DNA of 64,000 nucleotides from Gliomastix tumulicola (taxonomy: Eukaryota > Ascomycota > Sordariomycetes > Hypocreales > Bionectriaceae): positions 2,604,001 to 2,668,000 of the forward strand of contig BCHX01000008.1 of NCBI GenBank assembly GCA_001599755.1. Direction: 5' to 3'. This document shows positions 1-10,457 of this stretch, piece by piece; the first letter of the stretch is position 1, and each line of letters starts with the position of its first letter. A program made the position numbers and the translations under genes. The notes under the pieces are model-generated. The model was not told where the DNA came from, did not search any database, and worked only from the letters and a program-made list of their open reading frames with translations.

Positions 1-3000
1 AGGTGTTAGTCAGGGTGGCATAGTCGTAACTGTTAAGGAGGGTGGTAAGGCTGGAAGAAGACCAATCGACAATTCTGCCGACAGGGGAATCCAGGAAACT
101 CGATGGGCAGAATCAGCGAAAGGGCAAACGTGAAAGTGATTTCCGACCAGCAAGAGGTCCAAGCGTCCCCCCTTGTCCTTGTCAACTGTGATCTGTTGGT
201 AGGGGACAATGCAGGCGGTCGACAGCCAGATTCCAGTGCAGCGTCGGCCCCGCGCGCAAGCGCCATTCGCTAGTGTGCCCAATTTCCACCAGCATTGATT
301 GATGCGAGTTCCTGGCCACTAATGCGCCTCAATTGGCACCTGCAACGTCATTGATCTTGCTGATGGCGCCAGTAGATGTGCCCTGGGTTGGCCCTGGCCA
401 TGGCGCGGCGCGCTTTGCCTCACGTCTGTTTGGCTGCCTTTATGCACCAAGTCTTCCGGAAATGTGGGCGCGCTGTGTAGCGTAGGGCGGTACGGAGCGG
501 TGCGATGATGGCATAGCATGCATTGTATCTGCTGGGCGCATGCAAGCGCACGCTGATAGTGTATAAAACCGCATCTTATGTGGTGGGGGATTGGCTGATG
601 GCGGCGGTCGTCGGATCGAATACGCAAGGAACATGGACGTAACGCCCTGTGGTTGCATCTCGCAATGGCGTAGGCAGGCTTTCTGCCTTTCTCAGGAAAG
701 GCGGCAGTGAGGCGAGGCAGGCAGGAGGACGGCGTGGATGCTGGAGCGAGGTCGTTGATTGGAAAGCGACCCAGACAGGGTGGCCAATGGCGCGTGTGGG
801 GTGTCGTGTGAACACCGAGCACAGCCCGTGACCTGGAGTCGCCCACGAACGAGGAGGGGTGGTCGCCGTGAGATGGATGGATGCGTGCGTGCGTGCGTGA
901 TCCCCCTTGAGCACCGATCTGCCGGTGCGAATTGAGGACGGCGAGGACAAAGACAAGCCCGCGCACGTCCTTCTTGTCTGTCCGTGTCTTTGGCGCCTGC
1001 CTCAACTGCGCATGTGTCGACTGTTGATGTGCAAGGGCAAGGGCCAGTGAGGCTTGCACCTGACTGGTTTGACTGGTTGTGTGGGGGAAGGTGCGAGAAG
1101 GGGGGTGGCACTAGCAACATTCTGCCCGTATTCCCTGCGACTGTTTCCAGGAATAGCCAGCAAGACGGGGCGTGGATCTACGAAAGAGCGACCACGTTTC
1201 AATTGGCACGCCCCTCCCCTCCTCCTGCCTTGTGCCCCTCCATTCCATTCCCTCCATGCCCCCCTCCATTAAGGAAAGTCGATGTTGAGGTGCCTTCCCT
1301 CTTCGCCTTCTGAGAGGCACCGAGGCCGCCCTTGCCTTTTGCTCAGCTGCGCACGGGTGCATCTGCGGGATCGAATCCACGTTACTTGCTGCTTGGACGG
1401 AGTCTGCGCCTTCAAAGGTTCAATCTGGTGCTGATGGCACCTCGTCCTGAGGAATCAATCATCGTCGCAACTGTGGCCCCTCCCGCCCTCGATAATAGAG
1501 CCACCCTCACCGTCCCAAGAGGCACGCTCACGCTCGCTCACGCACGCACGCACGCACCGTCGACGGACGCCCAGCATCGCTCTTCCATTCAGCTTTCTTC
1601 CATTTCCACTGGCGGGCCAAATTTGGCTCGCTTGACTCGGTTCTGCGCATTACTTCTGGTACCTTATCTTCTGTTCGTCTCGGCAAGCGATGCTTCTTTG
1701 TCTTGCATCCGACAAAGTGATTTATTCGCGCTGTGCCCGAGTCGACTCTGCGCAAACGATCCCCTATTCATCACCTCGTTTTCACCAGCCAATTCGACGG
1801 ACCGTGGCCGAGTTGTACGGCTGACCACGGCATCGCGATAAGAACGACAAACAGCCAGAGACAGACGGCCTGTACAACCACATGCCGCAGCCGACCTGGC
1901 TTCCTCCCACCAACATATTATTACCCTAGGGCTCTCGTCCGCGCCCGTGCCTTTGCTGTCGCTTCTCCTGCACTTCCAATCCCCCCGACAGCCCCTCCGA
2001 GGCAATTGACCATTCTCCAATCAAAGGTAATCCATCAGCTCTCTCTTCTGTCTTTGGTCAGATCCTGTCCTTTCCCACAAAAGCCAGCAGCTAGGGGAGG
2101 GGCGCCGCGCTCGTCTTCCGTCAAGTCTCTGGCTGCCACATCATTCATGCGCGACGGACAGCCAGGCATTGCAGCTGGTGTTGGCATCGGCGTGGTGTCA
2201 ATCGCATCCGCCCTCCCAACTCCGCCCGGCCTGTGTCCTCGCGTTGATTAATGGGCGTGCCCGCCTGCTTGTTTGTTTGTTTGCCTCATTCCCTGGTTCA
2301 TCTTCATGCGTGCGAACCCGCTTACATCCACCCGCCCGCTCCCCTGCCCGTCCATTGAATCAAGTTCGCATCCCCGAACTCGCTCTCGCTGCCTGTCGAA
2401 CTTGTCGGCCTAACAATCAACCCATTAGGTAGCAACACCTGGCAGTTCTGCTAGCTGGCCTGTTGCCTGCCCGCATTGCGTGTCAGAGTCGGTCAGATTC
2501 AGCCTGCCTGTGCCGGGTCCTTTGGCAGTCAGCGAACGGCGTACCATCCGCATCAGGTACAAGTACCCCCAAGTACACAGCTATCAACCTTGGCCCCAGC
2601 GGAGGCGTCAACGGCACACAAACGATCTCTCCAGTGGCACCACCCCCCCTTGGACGCCCTAACTGCACCCGCCCCCAGGCCCACTGGACCTCTGCACCGC
2701 TCCTGGCCTCTGCAGTACATCACGTCTTGATCGCCCTACCTCTCAAACAGCCAGCGACCGCCTAGCACCTACTTCTACTGCGGCACATCTCCGTGGATTC
2801 CTCTAGGGCAAATTGAATCCATCGACCTCGCTATCCCATGGCTCCAACAACTTGAACGAATTCACTATACGAACTGGCTCAACTTCCTGTCGCTCCCTGG
2901 CTACCTTACCTACCGGACCTGGCTACCTCGGACTCTCCCCCTCCCCGATTATCGATTACGATAACCAAGAAGCAAGCTTCAGTCGTGCACACGTCAGCTA

Positions 3001-3697
3001 TCCTGGTTACCTGGGCATACTAGGGCCTTCTCACTCTTACTCACACCTAAAGACGGCGGTGTGTGTGCGCGTGCCCACCCCCATTGACGCCAACCAGCAA
3101 TTCAGATTCAGGCTCCCGCTTCACTCAGATTGGTGACATCCCGGCCTGTCATTGACCAACCAAATCGCCGCCCTCGACTAGCCCATTCATCTTTTAGGAC
3201 AATTGAGACCCATTCACTGAGTGAGTCAATCAATCAATTGCATCAGGGCTGTTGGTCGCCACTCACTCGACAACAAGAATTGGTTTATTCTTATTGTCGT
3301 CAAATATCCGACTGCACCGCCTTGCTCCGAGTGCTTTCAGCTTCTTCCACCTACTTCTCTACTCTTCTACATCATTTGCTTCTCAACCCTTCCTCTTCAT
3401 TCCATATCCTGCGACACATCGGCAAGAGTCACAAAACACCCGCCAGCTCCGAGCTTATGTCTTGCTGAGCACACGCAAACTCCGATCGCACACATCGGCC
3501 TTTACCACACGACTATCTCCATCCCAAATCTACCAACGGGCTCCGCACCCCCCGAGGACGGTTGCCTTGCCCGTCTCACGTTCTGAGCTAGCAGCCATAC
3601 AGAGGCTCCAATCTCACTGGAACTTTCGCCACCCAGCACAGCCATAGTGGAAGCACACCACAAACCCACGCGTAAGGTAGTCAGTCACCAGGCGAAC
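1..3697. other. Long non-coding region upstream of the SWIRM gene
   Basis: I see no recognisable protein in either strand over this 3.7 kb; the open frames are short, low in complexity and resemble no family. The last 1.5 kb is strongly CT-rich on the + strand, as expected of a fungal promoter and leader. Two simple repeats stand out: a (TGCG)n run near 882-900 and a (CGCA)n run near 1538-1558. Possible 5' UTR splice donors occur (for example GTAATC near 2027), so the transcript of the downstream gene may begin well upstream and be spliced. The first few hundred bases may hold the end of a transcript outside the window. Confidence 0.6.
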
Positions 3698-5134
3698 ATG
3701 GCTGACAAACCATCGACACCTTCCGCCCTCCCGCTGCCTTCCACACCATTCTCCAGCACCGCCAATAAGACCAAGGCCGATTCAATTCTGCCTACTTCTA
3801 CATCTTCTTCTTCTGCCCCTTCGCATTTTCCTACTTCTTTTTCTTCCCCCTTCTCCCTTTTCCGCCATCACCCCAATCCATCATCAGCAAACACAATGGG
3901 ACCCCCATCACGACCACCCCACCATCAATCGCAGCCTACCCGTCATCAGCAATCACCATCATCACGCACGACGACAATGGCGGAATCCAGCTCGAGTGGC
4001 AAGGAATCGAAAAAGGTAGACATCAACAGCCTGATGTCGCCTCCCGATCAAATCCTCGACAGCTTTCACAATGGAGAGGTCATCAGGAATACCATCTGGG
4101 TGGCTACCAAGAATGCTTCTCCTCCATCAAAGGAGATGTCGACGGGCTCGGCGCACAACGTCAAGCACCCCTTGCCAATGTCACCTCCAGTCTCGCCCTA
4201 CAGCAAGCATGTCTCTACAGCCTCGATTGTCGTTGATGCAACGCCCGCCCAGCCTCTCAGCGACCCAGTCCTCTACCCAGATGGTACCACGTCCAGCCCA
4301 TCCCAACCGCCCTTGTTTGCGCCGGCAGAGATCGAGGACCACCAACGAATTGTCGACGATCACGTTCGAGCGAGACAGGCAGCAGGATATTTCGGTGGAC
4401 CCCGGCGTGAGGAATATGAGCTGGCCTTGACATTCCGATCGCAAGTCATGAAGCTATACACGTCCAACTCGAAAGGGTGGCTCCGCAAGGAGCGAGAGCT
4501 TCTCAAGGCAGACCGACGTGCTGGCGCCCAGCGATACCACGCCATCATGCCCGCGAAGCCCAAGCCCGTCCTTGTCGCTGCCAAGCCACCTCGACAGCGC
4601 ACCGATCGTGTCTCGAAACCCCAGCATGGACCAGGGGGTTCGGCCCCACGCCCCATCCGTAGCGGTGGTATCGGCATTGGGACGAGCAGCCTCCCTGGCA
4701 AGCGATCAGCTAATCGCACTAGTCCCACGCCTGAGCCGTCACGTCGTGCTGTTGCACCGAACCGGGAGGACAAGGACTTCAACTCGCTTCCTGACTACTG
4801 TCCACCCGTCAACTCCCTGCCCGACAAGCCCAACAGTCTCAAGGTCGAATGGAAGGGTCAGCCTATTGATCTCAGCCATGATCCTCACGCCAGCATGCTG
4901 CATCCTGATGAGGTGGCGCTAGCCGGGAACCTTCGACTGGACTGCGCCACGTACCTCACGAGCAAGCGGCGAATCTTTGAGCGTCGTCTGCAGTGCCTTC
5001 GCACTGGCAAGGAGTTCCGCAAGACCGATGCGCAACAGGCTTGCAAGATTGACGTCAACAAGGCTTCCAAACTTTGGACCGCCTTTGACAAAGTCAATTG
5101 GCTAGACTCGCGATGGGTCCGACCTTTCCTTTGA
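3698..5134 (+). CDS. SWIRM domain-containing protein (Fun19/YOR338W type)
   Basis: Predicted 478-residue intronless protein. The frame is open from a GTG at 3647, but the first ATG in frame is at 3698 in a good context (gaacATGg), so I start there. The first 330 or so residues are rich in Ser, Pro and Thr and probably disordered. The last 78 residues (about 401-478) form a SWIRM domain, opening at LHPDEV and closing with KLWTAFDKVNWLDSRWV, the helical DNA/nucleosome-binding fold seen in chromatin proteins. Fungal proteins with only a C-terminal SWIRM domain resemble yeast Fun19 and YOR338W; their exact role is unclear, so a nuclear, chromatin-linked function is inference. A strong splice donor (GTAAGC at 5136) lies one base after the stop, so a 3' UTR intron is possible. 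Confidence 0.88.
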   Translation: MADKPSTPSALPLPSTPFSSTANKTKADSILPTSTSSSSAPSHFPTSFSSPFSLFRHHPNPSSANTMGPPSRPPHHQSQPTRHQQSPSSRTTTMAESSSSGKESKKVDINSLMSPPDQILDSFHNGEVIRNTIWVATKNASPPSKEMSTGSAHNVKHPLPMSPPVSPYSKHVSTASIVVDATPAQPLSDPVLYPDGTTSSPSQPPLFAPAEIEDHQRIVDDHVRARQAAGYFGGPRREEYELALTFRSQVMKLYTSNSKGWLRKERELLKADRRAGAQRYHAIMPAKPKPVLVAAKPPRQRTDRVSKPQHGPGGSAPRPIRSGGIGIGTSSLPGKRSANRTSPTPEPSRRAVAPNREDKDFNSLPDYCPPVNSLPDKPNSLKVEWKGQPIDLSHDPHASMLHPDEVALAGNLRLDCATYLTSKRRIFERRLQCLRTGKEFRKTDAQQACKIDVNKASKLWTAFDKVNWLDSRWVRPFL

Positions 5135-6831
5135 GGTAAGCAGCGCCGACTAGGCACATCGAAGCTGCTTCCTCTCGCTACATTCCATCATTTTGCGCGC
5201 GCCGGTCGCCTCGATTTCTTACCATCACGAATCCTCTTCGATTAACTCTGCCTACCTATTTATATGATGACGGCTTGGCCTCATCGGGCGAGGTTTACTG
5301 GATACCCACCTCCCACTTGGTTTACACTCGAGCTTTTTTTTTCTTTTTCTATTTTTTTCACCATCTTCGTCTTTATCCCCTTTCCCATATTTCTGCTCTC
5401 TTGTTCTCTTGTTTAATGACCGAGCGAGACGAGTCACGGAACGACGTACGACATTCTCGTCCGGATGGCATCCTTAGCGTGTGCAAGCGATGACGGAATT
5501 TTCTTTTGTTATGATTTTGACGGCACATACACATACACCAGAGCATCAGGGACTTCATTATGATACCCGGAGTGCGACTGTTCCCCAGTTACCATGTCAC
5601 TCCACTCTTCCTTTATTTGTTTACTCATTCATGTTTAGGACTCTCAGATTGTCGTTGCACGCTCTCGGGGCGTGGAGGGGATATGGATTGCATGTACTGG
5701 CGTTTTTCGTCTTCTTATCTATCATTCTTTACCCACTCTTTCGCGACTTATCAGACCACCGGCCGGCCTCACATGCCTTGTCATCTCAATGTGGACTGAC
5801 AACGACTGTGAACGTCTCCTGACATTGCTTGCGAGAGGGAATGGATGAATTTTTCTCTATTTCTACCTTCATTCTTTCGATATTTTCCTATGCCGGGCAT
5901 TTGGATTGAGCCCGGCTAAGGAATTTTTTTTGGGTTGACGCCGGGGCCGGCTTGAGAGCCCAGCTGGCAGGGATGGAAGTGTCGGCAGAAGCAGGATTTT
6001 TTTGCATTGCCGGCTGGAGGGGGAGATTGACACAAGCTTTGGGCGCAACCCCCAAGCAAGGTGGATGAGGCGGGCTAGCTGAATATTATACACATTCCTG
6101 CCCATTGCGAGGCGTCCTTTTTACCTTTTTACCATTGGCTGACATCATTGGTCTTGTGACGGTGCATGACTTGGGTGACGTAGACGCGTGTCGCGTGACC
6201 AATTGATGGTGATGCGCAGTGTTTGGTCTTAATTCGTTAGCTACAGCCTGCCCTGACCTCAATTGAAGCGACAACTGGCAGACGCGGGCTCTGATCGGTG
6301 GCTAAAGGAGCTGCAGCTGCCCCGATCACTGTCGAGGGCGATCTACCGCCAATGTAGCTCCCCAAGGTCCTCTCAGCCCTACGGACCGTCCGGGGGAGGG
6401 GGGGCGTGTGAGAAGAAAAAGAGATACTTCGACTGGAAGGACTGGGAGGTACGTACCGACGGCAACGTCCACCTAGACGGTTGAAACTTTGGAGCCAGTG
6501 AACGGAGGGCGCCACTAAGTGACCTGGGGTGGGGATTTTGCAGCTGTCAGTTTCAGTGGCGGGCGCCCGCTAAACGGCCAGGGGGAGGAGGGAGGGCGTG
6601 TTGGAATTGGCCAATGGGGTTTCGTGATAACGGTAGGTACCTTTAGCTGGGGACCTATTCGATGCTGAGGGACAGGAACGCGGTATATGGGAAGGGCAGG
6701 ACGAAGGTGGTGATAGTGGTCTTCATAGCCACTATTTGGCCCCCATTCTGAAGAGTCTGCTGGGCCTTGTAGACAGTCAATTGAGAACGAAAAAGATGCG
6801 CATTTAGGGAAACTAGAGACAACGTTGTATC
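5135..6831. other. Convergent intergenic region, SWIRM gene / aminopeptidase
   Basis: This 1.7 kb lies between two gene 3' ends. It starts with T-rich tracts (for example around 5334-5360) that fit a 3' UTR and polyadenylation region. The short frames here resemble no protein. I see nothing else I can support. Confidence 0.6.
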
Positions 6832-8376
6832 CTAAACCAAGTCATCTCCGTGCCCGTGAGCGCATTTATGCCCCAGCTCGGCCTCCAGCGCGCTCATCCG
6901 CCACATGGCAAACTGATCCCGCACCGCCTCCCTCCGGCTCGGGTTCATCGAGCTGAGCATCCGCCTCGGCAGGCCCTCGACCGACAGCGCGAGCGTCGCC
7001 GCCGCCACGGCCGCCGCCTTGGTGTTGTTGGTCAGCGGGTCGAGGTTGACGTTGTCAAAGGTGTCGCATGCGAGGTGGTAGCACAGATCCGCGGGGTCGC
7101 CGCCGCCCGTCTGGACGCCCGAGGACGGGATGCCCAGGTTGAGGAAGCCGACGTAGTCGGAGCCCGTGCCGAAGCCCCCGAAGTAGGCAGGCTTGCCCTT
7201 GGCGGTGAGATAGTCCAGCAGCAGCTGGGCGCCAACCTTGTCCGCCGGGTTCTCCCCTACGTAGATGCCGTACACGGGGACCGGGGACCCGATCATGTCG
7301 TAGTTGAAGTAGAACCGGATGGCGTCAGCCTCGGCCGAGCTGAGGTGGGATGTGTAGAAGAGCGAGCCGACGAGACCTTGCTCCTCGGCGCCCCAGAAGG
7401 CGAGACGGATCTTGTTGGGGTACGAGTGGAAGTGGGCGAGCTGCCGGGCGATCTCGATCTGCGCCACCACGCCGGAGCCATCGTCGTTGAGACCAGGGCC
7501 GACGGGGACGGAGTCGAGATGTGCGCCGAGGACGATGACACTGCCCTCGTCGCCCTCGACTGTGTCGGCGAGGATGTTCCAGCTCTCGCGCTCTTCGAAG
7601 AAGGCATCCACCAGCAGCGTCACCGTCAGCGTATCCCCAGCCGCCAGACGGGCGAACCATGCCTCCCCGACCGACAGCGGGATGAGGCCCAGAGGCACCA
7701 GCTTGCCGATGTTGGACGCGGACAGGGTGCCGACATTGGGCGTGAGCGGCGTGTTGTGCACGAGGATCACGCCAGCCGCCCCGTGGTCCTTGGCCAGCCG
7801 GATCTTGTCCGGGATCCCGCACACCCCGCGCTTCACCAGGACAAGCCTGCCAGCCACGGTGACGTTGGACCACTGGTCCTCGAAGCAGCCCGAGCCCCTG
7901 TCATCGTCCACCGGCAGCGCGACCAGCGGCGCCGCGATACCGTCGGGCACAGGCGTGGCGTGGTTGTACATGAGACTATAGACTTCCACGTCCTCGCCGT
8001 CGGGCCCCGTGACGGAGATGGCGCGCGTCTCGTGGTACGTGTGCGTGAAGAACTGCCGCGACACGTTGAAGGCGTCCTCGGGGATCTGCGAGAGGACGTA
8101 GTCGGAGGAGGCGGCGTAGCCGGGAGTCCCGTAGGCGCGGGTGTTGTTGTGCGCCTGGCCGATCTTGTCGAGCTGGAAGAGGTGCTCTGACAGACTGTGA
8201 ATTGATCAATTGGGGGGAATGTCCGGGATGAGTGAGGAAAGAGAAGGGGAGGGTTACGCTTCGGGGGTGATGAGGGCTTCGAGCTTGGAGGGCGTGAGGT
8301 GGGATTTGCAGGGCGGTTTGGATGCTGAGACTGAGGCAGCCGCGAGGGCCGTCATGAGAGTAGAAAACCGCATCAT
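6832..8376 (-). CDS. Secreted M28 zinc aminopeptidase with PA domain (Lap2/aminopeptidase Y type)
   Basis: Two exons, 8376..8258 and 8194..6832, with a 63-base intron (GTAACC donor, CACAG acceptor), give 493 residues. The N-terminus is a signal peptide (MRFSTLMTALAAASVSA). A protease-associated domain lies at about 120-235 and the M28 catalytic domain at about 240-450. Zinc ligands and catalytic residues are all present: His265 (GAHLDS), Asp277 (LNDDGSG), Glu310/Glu311 (AEEQG), Asp339 (NYDMIG) and His413 (CYHLACD). Length and domain order match fungal leucine aminopeptidase 2, which removes N-terminal residues from peptides outside the cell. The tail is rich in His, Asp and Gly. A second ATG three bases downstream (8373) could also serve as start. 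The gene shares a 668-bp divergent promoter with the dehydrogenase. Confidence 0.95.
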
Positions 8377-9044
8377 GAAGTGTGACTGCCGTCGCCGTGG
8401 CTTTGGGTTATCTAATGGCGGTCGGCGGGATGAAGATGGTTCGGTGAGGGGGTCGTGCCATCTTATCAATGAAGCTGTCGGGTAGCACCCTTGTATCTTG
8501 AGTGCTATAAAGGGCAGGTCAAGACGTCAAAAACCACTAATTGGTGGGGGAGGAGATATTGGGAATATTGAATCCCATCTGTCAAAGGACACAGGAAGTG
8601 AGGTCTTAGACACAAGATGAATTGACCAATCATTGATGTGTGAGCGAAGCGCCCTGACTTTCACAGGATAATCTCGTAGTCAACGAAGCTTGAACTTGAT
8701 TGGGTGGACTCCAGGGTAGCCAGAATCTTCGAGATTCGATCGCGGAGGAAACGTTCCGGGGGAAACTGCATTCAACGCCGGCGGATGAATTTGTCCGCAC
8801 CGTCCACAGCTTCTGTTACACTGCGCATCAATCGCGTCATGATTCCTCCATCCATCATCCAAGACAGCAAGGGACCTTCCCGTCCTCACCATGAATCGAG
8901 TCGTCATCGCCCCCGTCATCATGATGGGATCTCGATATAAGGCAGTGCCTGCGGAGGGTAGCAATTGCCTTCCGAGTGTATTGAAATTGGCCGCGGGATG
9001 GAAGGGTCAATGACAGACTGTAGTGCTGCGTTCCTCTCATCACA
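8377..9044. promoter_or_regulatory. Divergent promoter of aminopeptidase (-) and dehydrogenase (+)
   Basis: The region separates two divergent starts. On the + strand a TATAAG element at 8936-8941 sits about 104 bases before the dehydrogenase ATG, a plausible core promoter. A TATAAA on the same strand at 8506-8511 is too far away to assign. GATA-type sites (TTATC near 8463, GATAA near 8667) could bind fungal GATA factors such as the nitrogen regulator; that is inference only. Confidence 0.5.
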
Positions 9045-10103
9045 ATGAATTCACAGCCGTCTTCTCTCCTCCGGGCTTCCTCCAAAGCTACCAGACTTCT
9101 CCCCTGCACACGCACATCTGGCTTGAGAACCGCTGCGATCCTCCCCAGGACACCAATTCTACCCCAGCACAACTTCCAACCCAGACAAACCAGCGTCTCG
9201 CTCATCACCACCCGCACCATGGCGTCCAAGGATAACAAGCTTTTCTCCCGCGACCACCTCTTCGACCTCACGGGCAAGGTTGCCCTTGTCACAGGTGGCG
9301 GCTCTGGCATTGGCCTCATGGCCACCCAGGCCCTCGCCGCCAACGGTGCCAAGGTCTACATCACCGGCCGCACCAAGTCCAAGCTCGACGCCGTCGTCTC
9401 CAAATATGGCGCCGACGTCCCCGGCAGCATCATCGCGCTCGAGGGCGACGTCAACACCAAGGACGGCGTCCGGGACCTCTTCAAGCGCTACGCCGAGCGC
9501 GAGCAGTGCCTCTGCATCCTGGTCAACAATGCGGGTATCTCGAGCCCCAGCCTGCAGACCGAGAGCGGGAGCGCCCAGGAGATGAAGGAGAATATCTTTG
9601 AGAGCGACAAGAGCACGTACGAGAGCTGGAATGAGACGTACAACACCAATGTCACGGCTATGTACTTTGTCACCGCGGCCTTCCTGCCCCTGCTGCAGAA
9701 GAGCTCTGAGACGCACAAGGCCTGGTCGTCGACGGTCATCAACATCTCGTCCATCTCGGGGCTCATCAAGTCGGCGCAGCACCATTTTGCGTACAATGCG
9801 TCAAAGGGTGCGGCTGTTCACCTCACGCGTCTCTTGTCTGCTGAGATTGCCGCCAACAAGCTTAAGATCCGGGTGAATGGCATTGCCCCCGGTGTCTTCC
9901 CCAGCGAGATGACGACGGAGGGCAGCGATGAGGATCAGAAGAGCCACATTCCGCGGGAGAAGTACGCTGAGAAGGTGCCTGCAGCCCGGCCGGGCAAGGA
10001 CGAGGATATGGCGCAGACGGTGCTCTACTTTGCTGTGAATCAGTACCTCAACGGCCAGACCCTGGCTGTTGATGGCGGATACACGCTGGCAGCTGGTCAG
10101 TAG
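9045..10103 (+). CDS. Short-chain dehydrogenase/reductase with possible mitochondrial presequence
   Basis: Single exon, 352 residues from the ATG at 9045. The classical SDR core starts near residue 68. It shows the nucleotide-binding TGGGSGIG (83-90), NNAG (161-164), the catalytic Ser region NISSISG (233-239) and the YNASK pair Tyr250/Lys254. It is closest in look to 3-oxoacyl-reductase and RhlG-like SDRs; the substrate cannot be read from sequence. The first 58 residues have many Arg, Ser, Thr and Leu and no acidic residue, like a mitochondrial targeting peptide. A second in-frame ATG at 9219 (Met59, context caccATGg) has a stronger context and would give a 294-residue cytosolic form, the usual SDR length. 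Only the location of the product depends on this choice. Confidence 0.93.
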   Translation: MNSQPSSLLRASSKATRLLPCTRTSGLRTAAILPRTPILPQHNFQPRQTSVSLITTRTMASKDNKLFSRDHLFDLTGKVALVTGGGSGIGLMATQALAANGAKVYITGRTKSKLDAVVSKYGADVPGSIIALEGDVNTKDGVRDLFKRYAEREQCLCILVNNAGISSPSLQTESGSAQEMKENIFESDKSTYESWNETYNTNVTAMYFVTAAFLPLLQKSSETHKAWSSTVINISSISGLIKSAQHHFAYNASKGAAVHLTRLLSAEIAANKLKIRVNGIAPGVFPSEMTTEGSDEDQKSHIPREKYAEKVPAARPGKDEDMAQTVLYFAVNQYLNGQTLAVDGGYTLAAGQ

Positions 10104-10457
10104 ACGTATCTAAGCGGGACTGTGACGGAGGACTCGATGGCCTACGATGAGGATAACACAGCATGCATGCTGTTCACTCTTGTCAGATAGACACAATCAA
10201 GGTCCATGAGCAACCGGATCGCCAATTAATTAACTAACTTATTATCCTCGCGCCCTCCTGACCGTGGACAACGGGATATGGGAATCGAATGTGGAATGAT
10301 TCAAAACAACCTGAAAACAAAAAGAATGATGAACCTCGCTAACCACGATGCTGCCAGTGGCCAGCCAAGGCAAAAAACGCACAAAACTCCGTTGACCTGA
10401 CGGCCTTCCTGAACACACTGACTGGAAACACATAGAGAAGAAAAAAATTAGGCTGCC
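10104..10457. other. Convergent intergenic region, dehydrogenase / rhodopsin-domain gene
   Basis: A short AT-richer region between two gene 3' ends, with A-rich tracts near 10315 and 10440. I see only expected 3' UTR sequence. Confidence 0.6.

Noticed and set aside
882..1558. 19-base inverted repeat formed by the (TGCG)n and (CGCA)n runs
   Set aside because: Both arms are simple microsatellites, so the complementarity is expected by chance and marks no element.
3647..3697. GTG start adding 17 residues to the SWIRM protein
   Set aside because: Nuclear genes start at ATG in almost all cases, and an ATG in good context follows at 3698.
6850..8190. 446-codon open frame on the strand opposite the M28 aminopeptidase
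   Set aside because: The minus strand holds a complete enzyme with all zinc ligands. The opposite frame is Arg/Val/Asp-rich and unlike any family, an effect of GC-rich third positions.
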